DNA of 64,000 bases from an uncultured Hyphomicrobiales bacterium (lineage in GTDB: Bacteria > Pseudomonadota > Alphaproteobacteria > Rhizobiales > Beijerinckiaceae). Shown here piece by piece: positions 26,112 through 35,032 of the stretch. The translations under genes were made by a program, and so were the position numbers. Every line of letters begins with the position of its first letter. Within the stretch, counting starts at the first letter, position 1. The notes under the pieces are model-generated. The model was not told where the DNA came from. It did no database searches and was given only the letters and a program-made list of their open reading frames with translations. The stretch lies in the NCBI GenBank assembly GCA_903847605.1, contig CAINED010000084.1:1-64000 (forward strand). The letters are read 5' to 3'.

Positions 26112-27278
26112 TTAATTGGCCAATGCAAGCGCCTGTCTTTGCGCGCGGATCGGCCCCATCACGCTGTCCGCGAAAAGCTTCATATTCCTAGCCGTGAGGT
26201 CGGCGGGGAGGGTCGCGAACTGCAACATGACCAGCAGCCGCCCGATGCCCAATTCCCTGGCATAGTGATCGAGTTGGTCTCGCACGGTTGCGGGGCTGCC
26301 GCACAAGAACATTCCGCTCGCCATGACGGCTTCGAGCGACTTGTCGCCGCTGATGCGCTGAGCCCTTGCACGCGTGACGTCGCCCATCGATTTGAGCGAC
26401 AGATAGCCTGGCGGCAGCAGCATTTCCGGCGGCATGCGTAAAAACTTCTGATAGAAGGCTTCCGCATGCGGACGCGCCTCTCGCATGGCGATCTCGTCGG
26501 TGTCGGCGACATAACAGGGGACGGCCCATCCCAGTTGATCTTCGCTCGCCTGCCAGCCCTGTCTGGCGGCGCTGTCGCGATATTGCTTCGTATACTTCGC
26601 GACCGCAGCGACCGGCGAAAACGTCTGCAGGTAAGTATAGCGCCGGTCCGGATGGGTGGCCCATTCGATTGTTTCCGTCGAGCCCTGTGAAGGGATCCAG
26701 ATCGGCGGGTGAGGCGTTTGATAGGGGCGCGGCCAAAGATTCACGTAATTGAAATTGAAGTGCTTACCTTCGAAGGCAAAGGGCCCTTCGCGCGTCCATG
26801 CCTGTACGATCAAATCATGCGCTTCGTGAAAACGCTCATGCGACATGGCCGGATTTGAATTCCACGAGAAATATTCGGCGCCAATGCCGCGCACGAATCC
26901 GGCAATGAAACGTCCGCCGGTGATGTTATCGAGCAACGCAAATTCTTCCGCGATCGTGATGGGGTTGTTCACGAGTGGCAATGCACGGCCCAGTACCGCT
27001 ATTTTGGCGCGCGACGTCCTGCGCGCCAGCGCCCCGGCCAGAACGCCGGGCTGCGGCATCAGCCCGTAGGCATTGGAATGATGTTCGTTGACGCAAAGAC
27101 CATCGAAACCGAGCGTTTCGGCATATTCGAGCTCGTCGAGATAGCGGTTGTAAAGCAAGTGTCCCTTGCGCGGATCGTAATTGCTGTTTGGCAACTTGAC
27201 CCATGACGTCTCGTAGGTGTCGGTCTGGGAGAGATCGAGGTCGGCATAGGGCATGAGGTGGAACAGGTAAAATTCCAT
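26112..27278 (-). CDS. Luciferase-like (LLM) flavin-dependent monooxygenase, second paralogue
   Basis: A 388-residue LLM enzyme, the close paralogue of 17559-18746 (same opening FHLMPYA, VNEHHSNAYGLMP, FVRGIGAEYF, GSTETIEWATHP). Unlike the other two LLM genes of the minus strand it has no hydrolase partner; instead it heads the transporter 1 operon and is divergent from transporter 2. It needs reduced flavin from elsewhere. Because it sits between two importers it may perform the first oxygenation of the imported compound, but that is inference. Confidence 0.88.
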   Translation of the reverse strand: MEFYLFHLMPYADLDLSQTDTYETSWVKLPNSNYDPRKGHLLYNRYLDELEYAETLGFDGLCVNEHHSNAYGLMPQPGVLAGALARRTSRAKIAVLGRALPLVNNPITIAEEFALLDNITGGRFIAGFVRGIGAEYFSWNSNPAMSHERFHEAHDLIVQAWTREGPFAFEGKHFNFNYVNLWPRPYQTPHPPIWIPSQGSTETIEWATHPDRRYTYLQTFSPVAAVAKYTKQYRDSAARQGWQASEDQLGWAVPCYVADTDEIAMREARPHAEAFYQKFLRMPPEMLLPPGYLSLKSMGDVTRARAQRISGDKSLEAVMASGMFLCGSPATVRDQLDHYARELGIGRLLVMLQFATLPADLTARNMKLFADSVMGPIRAQRQALALAN

Positions 27279-27349
27279 GTGCCGCTCACTATTTCGAGCC
27301 CGTCGACCGGGACATGCCGGGAGGCGCGTCCCCGGGACCGGCTTGCTGC

Positions 27350-27377
27350 TTTACATCAGGACATTTTTGCATAGTAT
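27350..27377 (+). promoter_or_regulatory. Candidate sigma-70 promoter for transporter 2
   Basis: In the 191-base divergent spacer, TTTACA (27350-27355) and TAGTAT (27372-27377) are separated by 16 bases. This fits a vegetative promoter and would start a leader of about 85 bases before the binding-protein ATG at 27470. This is sequence similarity only. Confidence 0.3.
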
Positions 27378-27469
27378 TCCCGGATCAACAATGTCGGAAG
27401 AGCGCGCACCTTTGCCCGGATAAAAGGAAAGCGCGCCGCCATCAGACAAACAAATATGCGGGAGGAAGC

Positions 27470-28579
27470 ATGACTAGCTCGAAAAGGTCGCTCGTACTCG
27501 CCTGCTCTGCACTTGGAGCGCTCTCTTTTCTGACAGGGTTTGCTGCAGCGCAATCTGACCCCATCAGTATCGGCGTTGGCATGCCGATCGGCGGCCAGAA
27601 CGGGGAATACGTTAAACGCAGCTTCGTCCTGCCGACCGAGTTTGCTGCAAAAGAGATCAACGCGAAGGGTGGCGTGCTCGGACGGCAGATCAAGGTGACT
27701 GTGGAAGATACGCGCAACGATCCCTCGAGCGCCGTCGCCGCCCTGACAAAGATGATCAATGTCGACAAGATCATCGCGGTATTCACGGCCTTCACACCGT
27801 TGACCCTGCCGCAGCTGCCGATTGCCGAGGAAAACAAGGTCATCGTGGTGGCCGGGGCGATGGAACACCCTGATCTTACGAAGAGCCGATGGGCCGTGCG
27901 GATGACGCCGACCGCCGACAAGGCCGGGCCCGTGATTGCCGGAGCCGCACGGAAACTGGGCATCCAGACAGCGGCCATCCTCAGCGAGGAAAACGAGGCG
28001 GTGCGCGTGACTGCGCGCTCGTTTACGCAGGCTTTCCAGAAGGAGGGCGGCCGTATCGTCGGCGACGAGACATTCAAGATCACGGACTCTGAAATGCGCG
28101 GTCAGTTGACGAAGCTGCGCGCGGCCCGGCCGGATACGATCTATGTGATCACCTCGAGAGGGCGCAGCATGGGGCTGGCCCTCAAGCAGATCCGTGAATC
28201 CGGCATCAAGCTGAAACAGATCTTCTCCAACCAGTTGGTCGAGGACAAGGAAATCGCCGAGATCGGCGGCAATATCTCGGAAGGCGTGATTTACACCACG
28301 CTCGATGTCGATCCCGAATTCGTTGCACGGTGGAAGCAGGCAAATGGATTCGAGCCGGACTCCAATGCGGCAAAGAACTACGATGCGACGATGATGTTTT
28401 TCGAGGCGATCAAGCGGGCGAATTCGACCGATCCCGCCAAGATCAGGGACGCCATCTACAACTTCGGCCCCTACAAGGGCACTGTGGGTGATTTCCGCTT
28501 TGAAGGGAGCGGCGAGCCGATCGTCTTCCCGATTCTGAAGATCATCAAGGACGGCAAGTTCGTGAGCTACAAGCCATAA
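27470..28579 (+). CDS. Branched-chain amino acid-type ABC substrate-binding protein (transporter 2)
   Basis: A 369-residue exported binding protein with a signal peptide ending near GFAAAQSD, then ISIGVGMPIGGQNGEYV and LivK-fold blocks such as AAKEINAKGGVLGRQIKV. ATG at 27470 follows GGGAGGAAG; an open frame upstream to 27314 lacks support. It differs from the transporter 1 binding protein in its ligand region, so the two importers probably take different compounds. It is the first gene of a plus-strand operon with two permeases and two ATPases. Confidence 0.91.
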   Translation: MTSSKRSLVLACSALGALSFLTGFAAAQSDPISIGVGMPIGGQNGEYVKRSFVLPTEFAAKEINAKGGVLGRQIKVTVEDTRNDPSSAVAALTKMINVDKIIAVFTAFTPLTLPQLPIAEENKVIVVAGAMEHPDLTKSRWAVRMTPTADKAGPVIAGAARKLGIQTAAILSEENEAVRVTARSFTQAFQKEGGRIVGDETFKITDSEMRGQLTKLRAARPDTIYVITSRGRSMGLALKQIRESGIKLKQIFSNQLVEDKEIAEIGGNISEGVIYTTLDVDPEFVARWKQANGFEPDSNAAKNYDATMMFFEAIKRANSTDPAKIRDAIYNFGPYKGTVGDFRFEGSGEPIVFPILKIIKDGKFVSYKP

Positions 28580-28688
28580 GCGTTTCAACGCGCAAGGCGC
28601 GGTCGGGTGGATGCGTGTCGAGCTGCTCGGGACGCTTCCGTTCCGGCGATCCTGCCGCGCCCCAGTTCAACGCAAATGGTGAAACTTC

Positions 28689-29564
28689 ATGCTGTTCCTG
28701 CAACTGCTGATCGACGGGCTCGCCTCGGGCGCGCTCTATGCGCTGACCGCCGTCGGATTTGCGATCATCTATAATGGCACTCGCATCCTTCATATGGCTC
28801 ATGCCGCTGTCTTCACATGCGGCGGTTATATCCTCTATGTCCTGGTCAAACTGGGGCTGCATCCGGCAATTGCCGTAGTGTTCGCTCTTGCGGGCGCAGC
28901 CTGCCTCGGCGTCGCGATAGACAGGGTTGTCTATAAGCCGCTGAGGGCGCGCAAGAGCAGCGAGGCTGCGCTCTTCGTCGCCTCGATAGGCGTTCTGACC
29001 CTGCTGCAATCGGTCTATGCCATCATATTTACGACAGACACGCTTTATGTCCGGCAAGGAACGCTTGAGACCTTCGATATCGGGGAAATACGGCTGACTA
29101 TCGTGCACATCATTGCCGCAGGCATTGCAATCGTCGTCTTTCCTGCCTTGCAGCTTTTCCTCACCAAGACCCGCTACGGCCGCGCCATGCGAGCCCTTGC
29201 AGACAATCCCAATCTCGCGATCGTGCGAGGCGTCAATGTGGAACGCCTGTATATGCTGATCTTCGCCGTGGGATCTTTGCTTGCCGGGTTTGCAGTGGTG
29301 CTGATCGCCTATGACCTTGGTGTGCGGCCGGAAATGGGTTTTTCGGTGATCTTCGTCTCGCTGGTCGCTGTCATCGTCGGCGGGGTAGGCTATCTGCCGG
29401 GTGCGGCCGCAGGAGGGTTCTTGCTTGGCATTTTGCAGAACCTATCGCTCTGGCAGTTGTCGGGACGCTGGATGGACGTGATCGTTTTCGGAGCCTTGCT
29501 CGTGTTCCTCGTTTTTCGTCCGCAGGGGATATTCGGCCACCTGCAATCGACACGCCGGGTTTGA
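28689..29564 (+). CDS. Branched-chain amino acid-type ABC transporter permease, LivH-like (transporter 2)
   Basis: A 291-residue membrane protein with the LivH start DGLASGALYALTAVGFAIIY and the coupling segment SLVAVIVGGVGYLPGAAAGG. It begins 109 bases after the binding-protein gene and ends 12 bases before the LivM-like gene. About eight hydrophobic segments are visible. Confidence 0.92.
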   Translation: MLFLQLLIDGLASGALYALTAVGFAIIYNGTRILHMAHAAVFTCGGYILYVLVKLGLHPAIAVVFALAGAACLGVAIDRVVYKPLRARKSSEAALFVASIGVLTLLQSVYAIIFTTDTLYVRQGTLETFDIGEIRLTIVHIIAAGIAIVVFPALQLFLTKTRYGRAMRALADNPNLAIVRGVNVERLYMLIFAVGSLLAGFAVVLIAYDLGVRPEMGFSVIFVSLVAVIVGGVGYLPGAAAGGFLLGILQNLSLWQLSGRWMDVIVFGALLVFLVFRPQGIFGHLQSTRRV

Positions 29565-29576
29565 GGAGCAATAATC

Positions 29577-30452
29577 ATGGATTATGCACTGCACCTCATC
29601 GCGATGCTGCTGATCTACTCTTCGCTCGTCGTTTCGCTTGATCTCATGATCGGCCATACGGGTATTCTGAGTTTCGCACACGCATCTTTTTACGGCATTG
29701 GCGCCTATGTGACGGCCATCCTCACTGTCTATGCCGGCGTCAACTGGTTCCCGGCGATGATTCTCGCCTTTGCGATCGGGGGCATCATCGCCGGCGCAAT
29801 CGCCGTCCCGACACTCAAGCTCGGTGGCGATTATTTCATCCTGGCGCTCTTCGGCTTCACCCTGATCGTCACGAGCCTCATCCTCAACATGGAATGGCTG
29901 ACGAACGGTCCTTTCGGCATTCGCGGCGTGCCGCGTCCTTCGTTCTTTGGATATCAGGTTCAGAGCGGCTTCGGCATGCTGTCTTTCATAGCCGTCGTGG
30001 TGGGGTTCATATTCTTCGTGCACTGGCGTTTTGCCCGCTCTCCCATGAAGTCCATGCTCCACGCCATTCGTGACGACGAGTCCGTTGCGCTGTCCTTGGG
30101 CATCAACGTGGTGCGCACGCGGATCGTCATTTTCGCCATGAGCGGCGCCTTCGCAGCTCTGTCGGGCGCGCTGGCGGCATTCTATTTCCGCTTCGTGACA
30201 GCCGATTCCTACGGCCTCGAGACAATCATTCTTCTATGGGCGATGCTGTTCGTCGGCGGCAACTGCAGCATTGCGGGTTGCATCGTTGGGCCCGCGGTGC
30301 TTGTGCTGTTTCCGGAAATCTTCCGCTTCGTCGGCAGCAAGAATCTCGATATCGCGCATATACAAACGGGAATGTATGGTCTGCTTCTCGTATTGCTCAT
30401 GCTGTTCCGGCCGCAGGGGATAGCGGGTGGCAAATCGGGAATTCGCACATGA
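29577..30452 (+). CDS. Branched-chain amino acid-type ABC transporter permease, LivM-like (transporter 2)
   Basis: A 291-residue membrane protein with LMIGHTGILSFAHASFYGIGAY and MLFVGGNCSIAGCIVGPA as LivM landmarks. ATG at 29577 follows GAGGAG. Its stop overlaps the LivG-like ATG by four bases, indicating coupling. Confidence 0.92.
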   Translation: MDYALHLIAMLLIYSSLVVSLDLMIGHTGILSFAHASFYGIGAYVTAILTVYAGVNWFPAMILAFAIGGIIAGAIAVPTLKLGGDYFILALFGFTLIVTSLILNMEWLTNGPFGIRGVPRPSFFGYQVQSGFGMLSFIAVVVGFIFFVHWRFARSPMKSMLHAIRDDESVALSLGINVVRTRIVIFAMSGAFAALSGALAAFYFRFVTADSYGLETIILLWAMLFVGGNCSIAGCIVGPAVLVLFPEIFRFVGSKNLDIAHIQTGMYGLLLVLLMLFRPQGIAGGKSGIRT

Positions 30453-31219
30453 CCATCCTTCTCGATGTCGAGCGCATTTCCAAGCGTTTCGGCGGCCTGC
30501 AAGCCGTGGACGAAGCGAGTTTCACGGTCGAAGCCAATACGATCACGAGTCTGATCGGGCCCAATGGTGCGGGCAAGACGACCGCTTTCAACATTGTTTC
30601 CGGATTCCTGAAAGCCGATAGCGGACGCATCGCTTTTCGGGGGCGTGAGATTGCCGGGCTGGAACCGCACGAAATTGCCGCCATGGGCATGGCGCGTACT
30701 TTTCAGGACCCGCGCGTCTTTCCCGACATGACGGTCATGGAGAACGTATTGGTGGGCGTTCGCCAGAAAGGCGAGCATCCCCTCTGGGCTTTGCTACGCG
30801 GCGCCGAAGTCAACGCGCAGGAAATGCGTATCCGCGAAAAGGCGCAGCAGATTCTCGAAACGACCGGCCTGATCGACAGGGCGGGCGAACGCGCCGCCTC
30901 GCTTTCATTCGGCGAGCAGCGTTTCCTCAGCATCGCCCGCACACTCATTCGCGATCCCGACATCATCCTTCTGGACGAACCGACTGTGGGTCTCGACAAG
31001 GCGACTTTCGGCAGCCTCATCGATCTTATGGCACGGCTGGTGAAGACGGACGGCAAGACCATCCTGCTTATTGAGCACAACATGGATGTCGTCATGTCGA
31101 TTTCCGCCAAGGTCGTGCTGATGGTACAGGGTGCGGTTGTCGCGAGCGGTTCGCCTGAAGAAATTCGCAGCCATCGAAGCATGGTGGAAGCCTATTTGGG
31201 AAAGCGCCATGTTGCTTGA
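30449..31219 (+). CDS. Branched-chain amino acid-type ABC transporter ATPase, LivG-like (transporter 2)
   Basis: A 256-residue ATPase with Walker A GPNGAGKTT, LivG-type ARTFQDPRVF, signature LSFGEQR, Walker B ILLDEPTVGLD and LLIEHNMDVVMSI. ATG at 30449 overlaps the LivM stop and was preferred to a longer frame that lies within that gene. It overlaps the LivF-like gene by 11 bases. Confidence 0.92.
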   Translation: MTILLDVERISKRFGGLQAVDEASFTVEANTITSLIGPNGAGKTTAFNIVSGFLKADSGRIAFRGREIAGLEPHEIAAMGMARTFQDPRVFPDMTVMENVLVGVRQKGEHPLWALLRGAEVNAQEMRIREKAQQILETTGLIDRAGERAASLSFGEQRFLSIARTLIRDPDIILLDEPTVGLDKATFGSLIDLMARLVKTDGKTILLIEHNMDVVMSISAKVVLMVQGAVVASGSPEEIRSHRSMVEAYLGKRHVA

Positions 31220-31919
31220 TGTCAGCGGCCTGTGCGCGGGCTATGGATCGAAGCAGGTCATTCGCGGTGTCGACCTGCAAGTCGGCGAGCGTGAAGTGGT
31301 GGCTGTCCTCGGACACAATGGCGCGGGCAAATCGAGCCTGATGCATGCGATTTTTGGCGTCATCCCGGCGACGGCCGGCCGCATCGCTTTCGCGGGGCAG
31401 GACATCACGAACATGTCGCCGTCGGACAAGGTGGTGGCGGGCATGGGCTATTCGCCCCAGGGCGGAGAGTCCTTCCGCACGCTCAGCGTCGCCGATAATC
31501 TGGCGCTCGGCGGATTTGCACTGAAGGACCAGAGTTCGATACCCGAGCGCATTCGCGCCGTGCAGGAACTGTTTCCGCCGTTGCGTGAGCGGCGCAATTC
31601 ACGCGCCGGTTCGCTCTCGGGCGGCGAGCGGCAGATGCTGGCGCTCGGAGCGTTGCTCATCGCTTCGCCCAAGCTCGTCATACTGGACGAACCGTCGGGC
31701 GGGCTTTCGCCGATGATGGTCGACAAGATGTATGAAGCCATACGGAACGTCGCGGATAATCTTGGGGCGTCGGTCCTGCTCGTGGAGCAGGAGGCCAATC
31801 ATGCGCTCGAGATCGCGGATCGCGCCTATGTGCTGGGGAATGGGAAAGTCATCTACGAAGGACCGGCGCAGGAACTCGCAAAATCCGAAAAACTGGGCGA
31901 TCTGTTGCTGGGACTTTGA
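31209..31919 (+). CDS. Branched-chain amino acid-type ABC transporter ATPase, LivF-like (transporter 2)
   Basis: A 236-residue ATPase: Walker A GHNGAGKSS, LivF-type YSPQGGESFRTLSV, signature LSGGERQ, Walker B LVILDEPSGGLSP and LLVEQEANHALEIADR. ATG at 31209 was chosen inside the overlap with the LivG-like gene. It ends transporter 2 and converges on the cassette B SDR with 11 bases between stops. Confidence 0.92.
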   Translation: MLLDVSGLCAGYGSKQVIRGVDLQVGEREVVAVLGHNGAGKSSLMHAIFGVIPATAGRIAFAGQDITNMSPSDKVVAGMGYSPQGGESFRTLSVADNLALGGFALKDQSSIPERIRAVQELFPPLRERRNSRAGSLSGGERQMLALGALLIASPKLVILDEPSGGLSPMMVDKMYEAIRNVADNLGASVLLVEQEANHALEIADRAYVLGNGKVIYEGPAQELAKSEKLGDLLLGL

Positions 31920-31930
31920 GTCGCGTCTGC

Positions 31931-32707
31931 TTACGGCATCGACTCGCCGCCATCCGCCGTCAGCACATGGCCGGTGATGTAACTGGCCATGTCGCTCAGA
32001 AGAAAGACGAATGTTTCGGCGATCTCTTCGGCGGTTCCGAGACGGCCCATCGGGATAACCTTGACGCGTTCGGCGATGTCGCCCTTCAGAGTCTTGACGC
32101 TGCGATTGCCGCGCCAAAGAGGCGTATCGATAGGACCGGGCGCCACGGCGTTCACGCGAATGCCCAAAGCGGCCTTTTCGCGCGCGAGAGATTTCGTCAT
32201 CCCGATGATCGCCGCCTTTGAACCTGCATAGTGAACGCGGTTGGCCTGACCTCGCATGGCATGCAGCGACGACATGTTGACGATGGAGCCATAGCCGCTC
32301 TGCATCATGCCGGGGAGTGCGGCGCGGCAGCAGTAAAAGCACCCGTTGACGGCGACCGAAAACATCTTTTGCCAGTCCCGGTCGGTAATCTCCTCGCAGG
32401 GAGCGGCCTGATCGATGCCGGCGATATTGGCGAGATAGCCGACGGGCCCGAGCTCCTTCGCGATTTTTGCGAAGGCTTTGTTGACCTGCGCGGAACTGGA
32501 TACATCAACTTTGTAGGCTTTCGCCTGCGCTCCTGAAGATGCAATGAGCCGCGCTACATTCTCGACAGCCTCGCCATCGCGATCCAGCAGGGCGACGGAC
32601 AAACCGCGCCGGGCCAGCGCCTCGGCAGTCGCCCGTCCCATGCCGCTGCCGGCGCCCGTGACAACTGCCGTCAAATCTCGAAAACCCTCTGCAACCCGAG
32701 CTGTCAT
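31931..32707 (-). CDS. Short-chain dehydrogenase/reductase (cassette B)
   Basis: A 258-residue SDR with TGAGSGMG, NIAGI in place of the common NNAG, catalytic Ser in NMSSLHAMRG and YxxxK in VHYAGSKAA, and the C-terminal TADGGESMP. It is the last gene of a hydrolase-LLM-SDR series mirroring cassette A. It likely oxidises or reduces the product of its LLM and hydrolase neighbours; the substrate is not known. Confidence 0.88.
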   Translation of the reverse strand: MTARVAEGFRDLTAVVTGAGSGMGRATAEALARRGLSVALLDRDGEAVENVARLIASSGAQAKAYKVDVSSSAQVNKAFAKIAKELGPVGYLANIAGIDQAAPCEEITDRDWQKMFSVAVNGCFYCCRAALPGMMQSGYGSIVNMSSLHAMRGQANRVHYAGSKAAIIGMTKSLAREKAALGIRVNAVAPGPIDTPLWRGNRSVKTLKGDIAERVKVIPMGRLGTAEEIAETFVFLLSDMASYITGHVLTADGGESMP

Positions 32708-32743
32708 CGTTCTTGCGCCTCGCCAGATTATGAGGGTTGAATC

Positions 32744-33967
32744 CTATTGCGCCGCAGCCAGAGCCTTGTCCTCGCTTTGGGGATCGAGCGTCAACGCCTT
32801 CAGGCGTGGAAGAACATCGCGCGCGAAGAGGCGATAATTATCGACGGTGTCACGATGATTGAGGTTTCCGCCCTGACCCATCATGAGAAGGTGCCCGAAG
32901 CCGCCGACGTAATTGTAATATTCCTTGATCTGTTCGTAGACCTTGTCGGGCGTGCCAGCGAAGACAGCCATGGCGTCGATCAACTGGTCGACGCTGGCCG
33001 TCGCCTGCGGAATGCGAGAGCCGTCGCGCAACTGGAACGTTGCATAGGGGGGCACATAGTTCGGGATGATGCTGGTGCGCAAGGCCCGCGCATTCGCCTC
33101 CACGGATACATAACCCGGCGGATTTACGAACTGCTTCGCGACGATGGGGGAGGTACGCACGTAACCCAGAATTTCCCAGGCGCGGCGCTTTGCCTCTTCA
33201 TCCGTATCCGCCACCGCCACAATGGCGAGATAGGCGAATTTGTCGGGGCCGTGAGGTTTGCCGATCTCGCGAGCGCGCTGGCGATAGGAATCGAATAGAG
33301 ATTTCGACAAGCGGCCGCTCAGGAAGGTGCCGACGCCCGCGCCCTTTTCCGCGATCCATCCGCCGCCGTCCGGCGACATCGAGACGAACCATGTCGGCGG
33401 CAAGGGCTGCTGGTAAGGCCGCGGCCAGACGTTGACGTCGCGGAAGTGGAAGAACTCTCCCTCCCAGCTGAACGGGCCGTCGTGGCTGGTCAAAGCCTTG
33501 CAAATGAGATCGTAGGCTTCGAGAAAGCGGCGCTGCTGGCCCACGGGTTGAGCGTTGGCCGGATAGACTTCGTAGGGAGAAGCTTTTACGAACCCCATCT
33601 CGAAGCGTCCGCGCGAATAGACGTCGATCAATGCGACTTCTTCGGCGACGCGTATGGGGTCGGGCCTGTTGGCGATATGTATGCCCAGCGACATCAGCCG
33701 GCTCTTCTTGGTTTCCCGCGCGAGGATGGAAAGCGGAAGCGTGCAGGAAGAGTTCAGGCAGGTTGCCGTCGAATGATGTTCGTTGATGCATATGTCCATG
33801 CCGAGTTCGTCGAGCATCGACCATTCGTCGAGATGGCGGTGAAGGATGTCCGCGGCCTTGGCGGGGTCCATCAACCGGCTGGGCAAACTGTTGCGAAGCG
33901 ATGGAGGCGTCGGTTCCCAGGCTTCGGGATAGGCATTCTCGCAGAAGCCCCAAACGCGCATGGTCAT
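32744..33967 (-). CDS. Luciferase-like (LLM) flavin-dependent monooxygenase (cassette B)
   Basis: A 407-residue LLM enzyme with LDELGMDICINEHHSTAT, ALIDVYSRGRFEMGFVK and a C-terminal AGTPDKVYEQIKEYYNYVGG region. It is more distant from the two LLM paralogues at 17559 and 26112 than they are from each other, and its substrate-side segments differ, so the substrate is probably different. ATG at 33967 follows GGGAGCAG. It lies 16 bases after the cassette B hydrolase. Confidence 0.87.
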   Translation of the reverse strand: MTMRVWGFCENAYPEAWEPTPPSLRNSLPSRLMDPAKAADILHRHLDEWSMLDELGMDICINEHHSTATCLNSSCTLPLSILARETKKSRLMSLGIHIANRPDPIRVAEEVALIDVYSRGRFEMGFVKASPYEVYPANAQPVGQQRRFLEAYDLICKALTSHDGPFSWEGEFFHFRDVNVWPRPYQQPLPPTWFVSMSPDGGGWIAEKGAGVGTFLSGRLSKSLFDSYRQRAREIGKPHGPDKFAYLAIVAVADTDEEAKRRAWEILGYVRTSPIVAKQFVNPPGYVSVEANARALRTSIIPNYVPPYATFQLRDGSRIPQATASVDQLIDAMAVFAGTPDKVYEQIKEYYNYVGGFGHLLMMGQGGNLNHRDTVDNYRLFARDVLPRLKALTLDPQSEDKALAAAQ

Positions 33968-33983
33968 GTTCTGCTCCCGTGTT

Positions 33984-34781
33984 TCACTCCGCAGCGACTG
34001 TCGCGGGCGCGACGAAACTCTCGATGAGTTGCATCACGCGCTTGCCTTGCTCGATGTGTGGAAAGTGGCCCGCTTGTTCGACGACTTCCAGCCGCGCCCG
34101 CGGGATTTCTGCTGCGAACTTGCGTCCGTAATCGACCGTGACGATCTCGTCGCTTGCGCCCCAGACGAGCAATGTCGGTACATCGATCCGGTGCAGCCAA
34201 CGCCTGAGCCGTGGATTGTGCATGTAAGGCGACCAGGCATACTGGCACAGCGCGATCCTGTTGCGCGAGACCTCGATCAGATCGTCGTCGCTGCTGTTGG
34301 CAATATCGATTTTGCCCTTGGCGGGATCAACGAAGGCACGGCTGCGAAACTCCTCATCCGGCAACATATAGATGTCTGCGATATCCACGACGTCACGGTC
34401 CGAGAAGCGCGCGCCGACGGTGTCGATCAGCACAAGATCCCGGATGCGGCGCGTCGAGCGCACGGCCATTTCGCTGGCGATCCATCCGCCGAAAGATGCG
34501 CCGATCAGCGTGATGTCGTCGAGTTTGTGCTGATCGAGCAGGTCGAGATAAAAATAGGCGAGATCCTCGACGGTCTTGAAATCGTCCGGCCGTTCCGAAT
34601 TGCCAAAGCCCGGATGCGAAGGCGCATGAATCCGGCCGAGATGGGAAAGGCCATGCACGAAATCGAGCTCGCGCTTTATGCCGTCGCCCGAATGCAGGTA
34701 AACGACGGGGCGACCTTCGCCGATCACCCGCAATTCCGTATTGATCCCGCAAACTCGCGTGGTGTCCAGGATTGCCGTCAT
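33984..34781 (-). CDS. Alpha/beta-hydrolase with Ser nucleophile (cassette B)
   Basis: A 265-residue hydrolase homologous to the cassette A enzyme, with shared blocks such as HPGFG, FYLDLLD and NPRLRRWLHRI. Here the triad is conventional: Ser96 in GASFG, Asp in WGASDEIVT, His in AGHFPHIEQ. ATG at 34781 has GGGAGGAAG upstream; a longer frame to 34832 is unlikely. It is the first gene of cassette B, and its promoter faces the hyuA-like operon. It probably hydrolyses a C-C, ester or lactone bond formed by the LLM reaction. Confidence 0.88.
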   Translation of the reverse strand: MTAILDTTRVCGINTELRVIGEGRPVVYLHSGDGIKRELDFVHGLSHLGRIHAPSHPGFGNSERPDDFKTVEDLAYFYLDLLDQHKLDDITLIGASFGGWIASEMAVRSTRRIRDLVLIDTVGARFSDRDVVDIADIYMLPDEEFRSRAFVDPAKGKIDIANSSDDDLIEVSRNRIALCQYAWSPYMHNPRLRRWLHRIDVPTLLVWGASDEIVTVDYGRKFAAEIPRARLEVVEQAGHFPHIEQGKRVMQLIESFVAPATVAAE

Positions 34782-34901
34782 TCGCTTCCTCCCGGGAGGC
34801 GTCGTGTCGTTGCTCAGCCTGGCGGCTGTCACGATTTTTTGCGAGCGTGCGGCAGGCGGAAGGGCCTGTCAAGTTTCATGCGGCGGGTCGAGAACGATAT
34901 G

Positions 34902-34927
34902 TTTCCGGATGTTGGATGCCCCGGAAA
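34902..34927. promoter_or_regulatory. Inverted repeat in the divergent hydrolase / hyuA-like promoter region
   Basis: TTTCCGG (34902-34908) is mirrored by CCGGAAA (34921-34927) with a 12-base spacer, about 105 bases before the hyuA-like start and 120 bases before the cassette B hydrolase start. Its position between two divergent catabolic operons suits an operator. The cognate regulator is not in the window. Confidence 0.3.
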
Positions 34928-35032
34928 TCGCGCGCTATCCCGTTGATCGTCTGATCTTCGTACACTTGCGTGGCGCGCGCCGTATGCACTAGTCTCCATT
35001 CAAGAAAATTGAAGAAAGCCGGGGAGGCGCAG

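Noticed and set aside
27356-28588. A 410-residue minus-strand open frame opposite the transporter 2 binding protein
   Set aside because: Antisense shadow in GC-rich DNA; the plus strand has a signal peptide, ribosome-binding site and LivK-type sequence.
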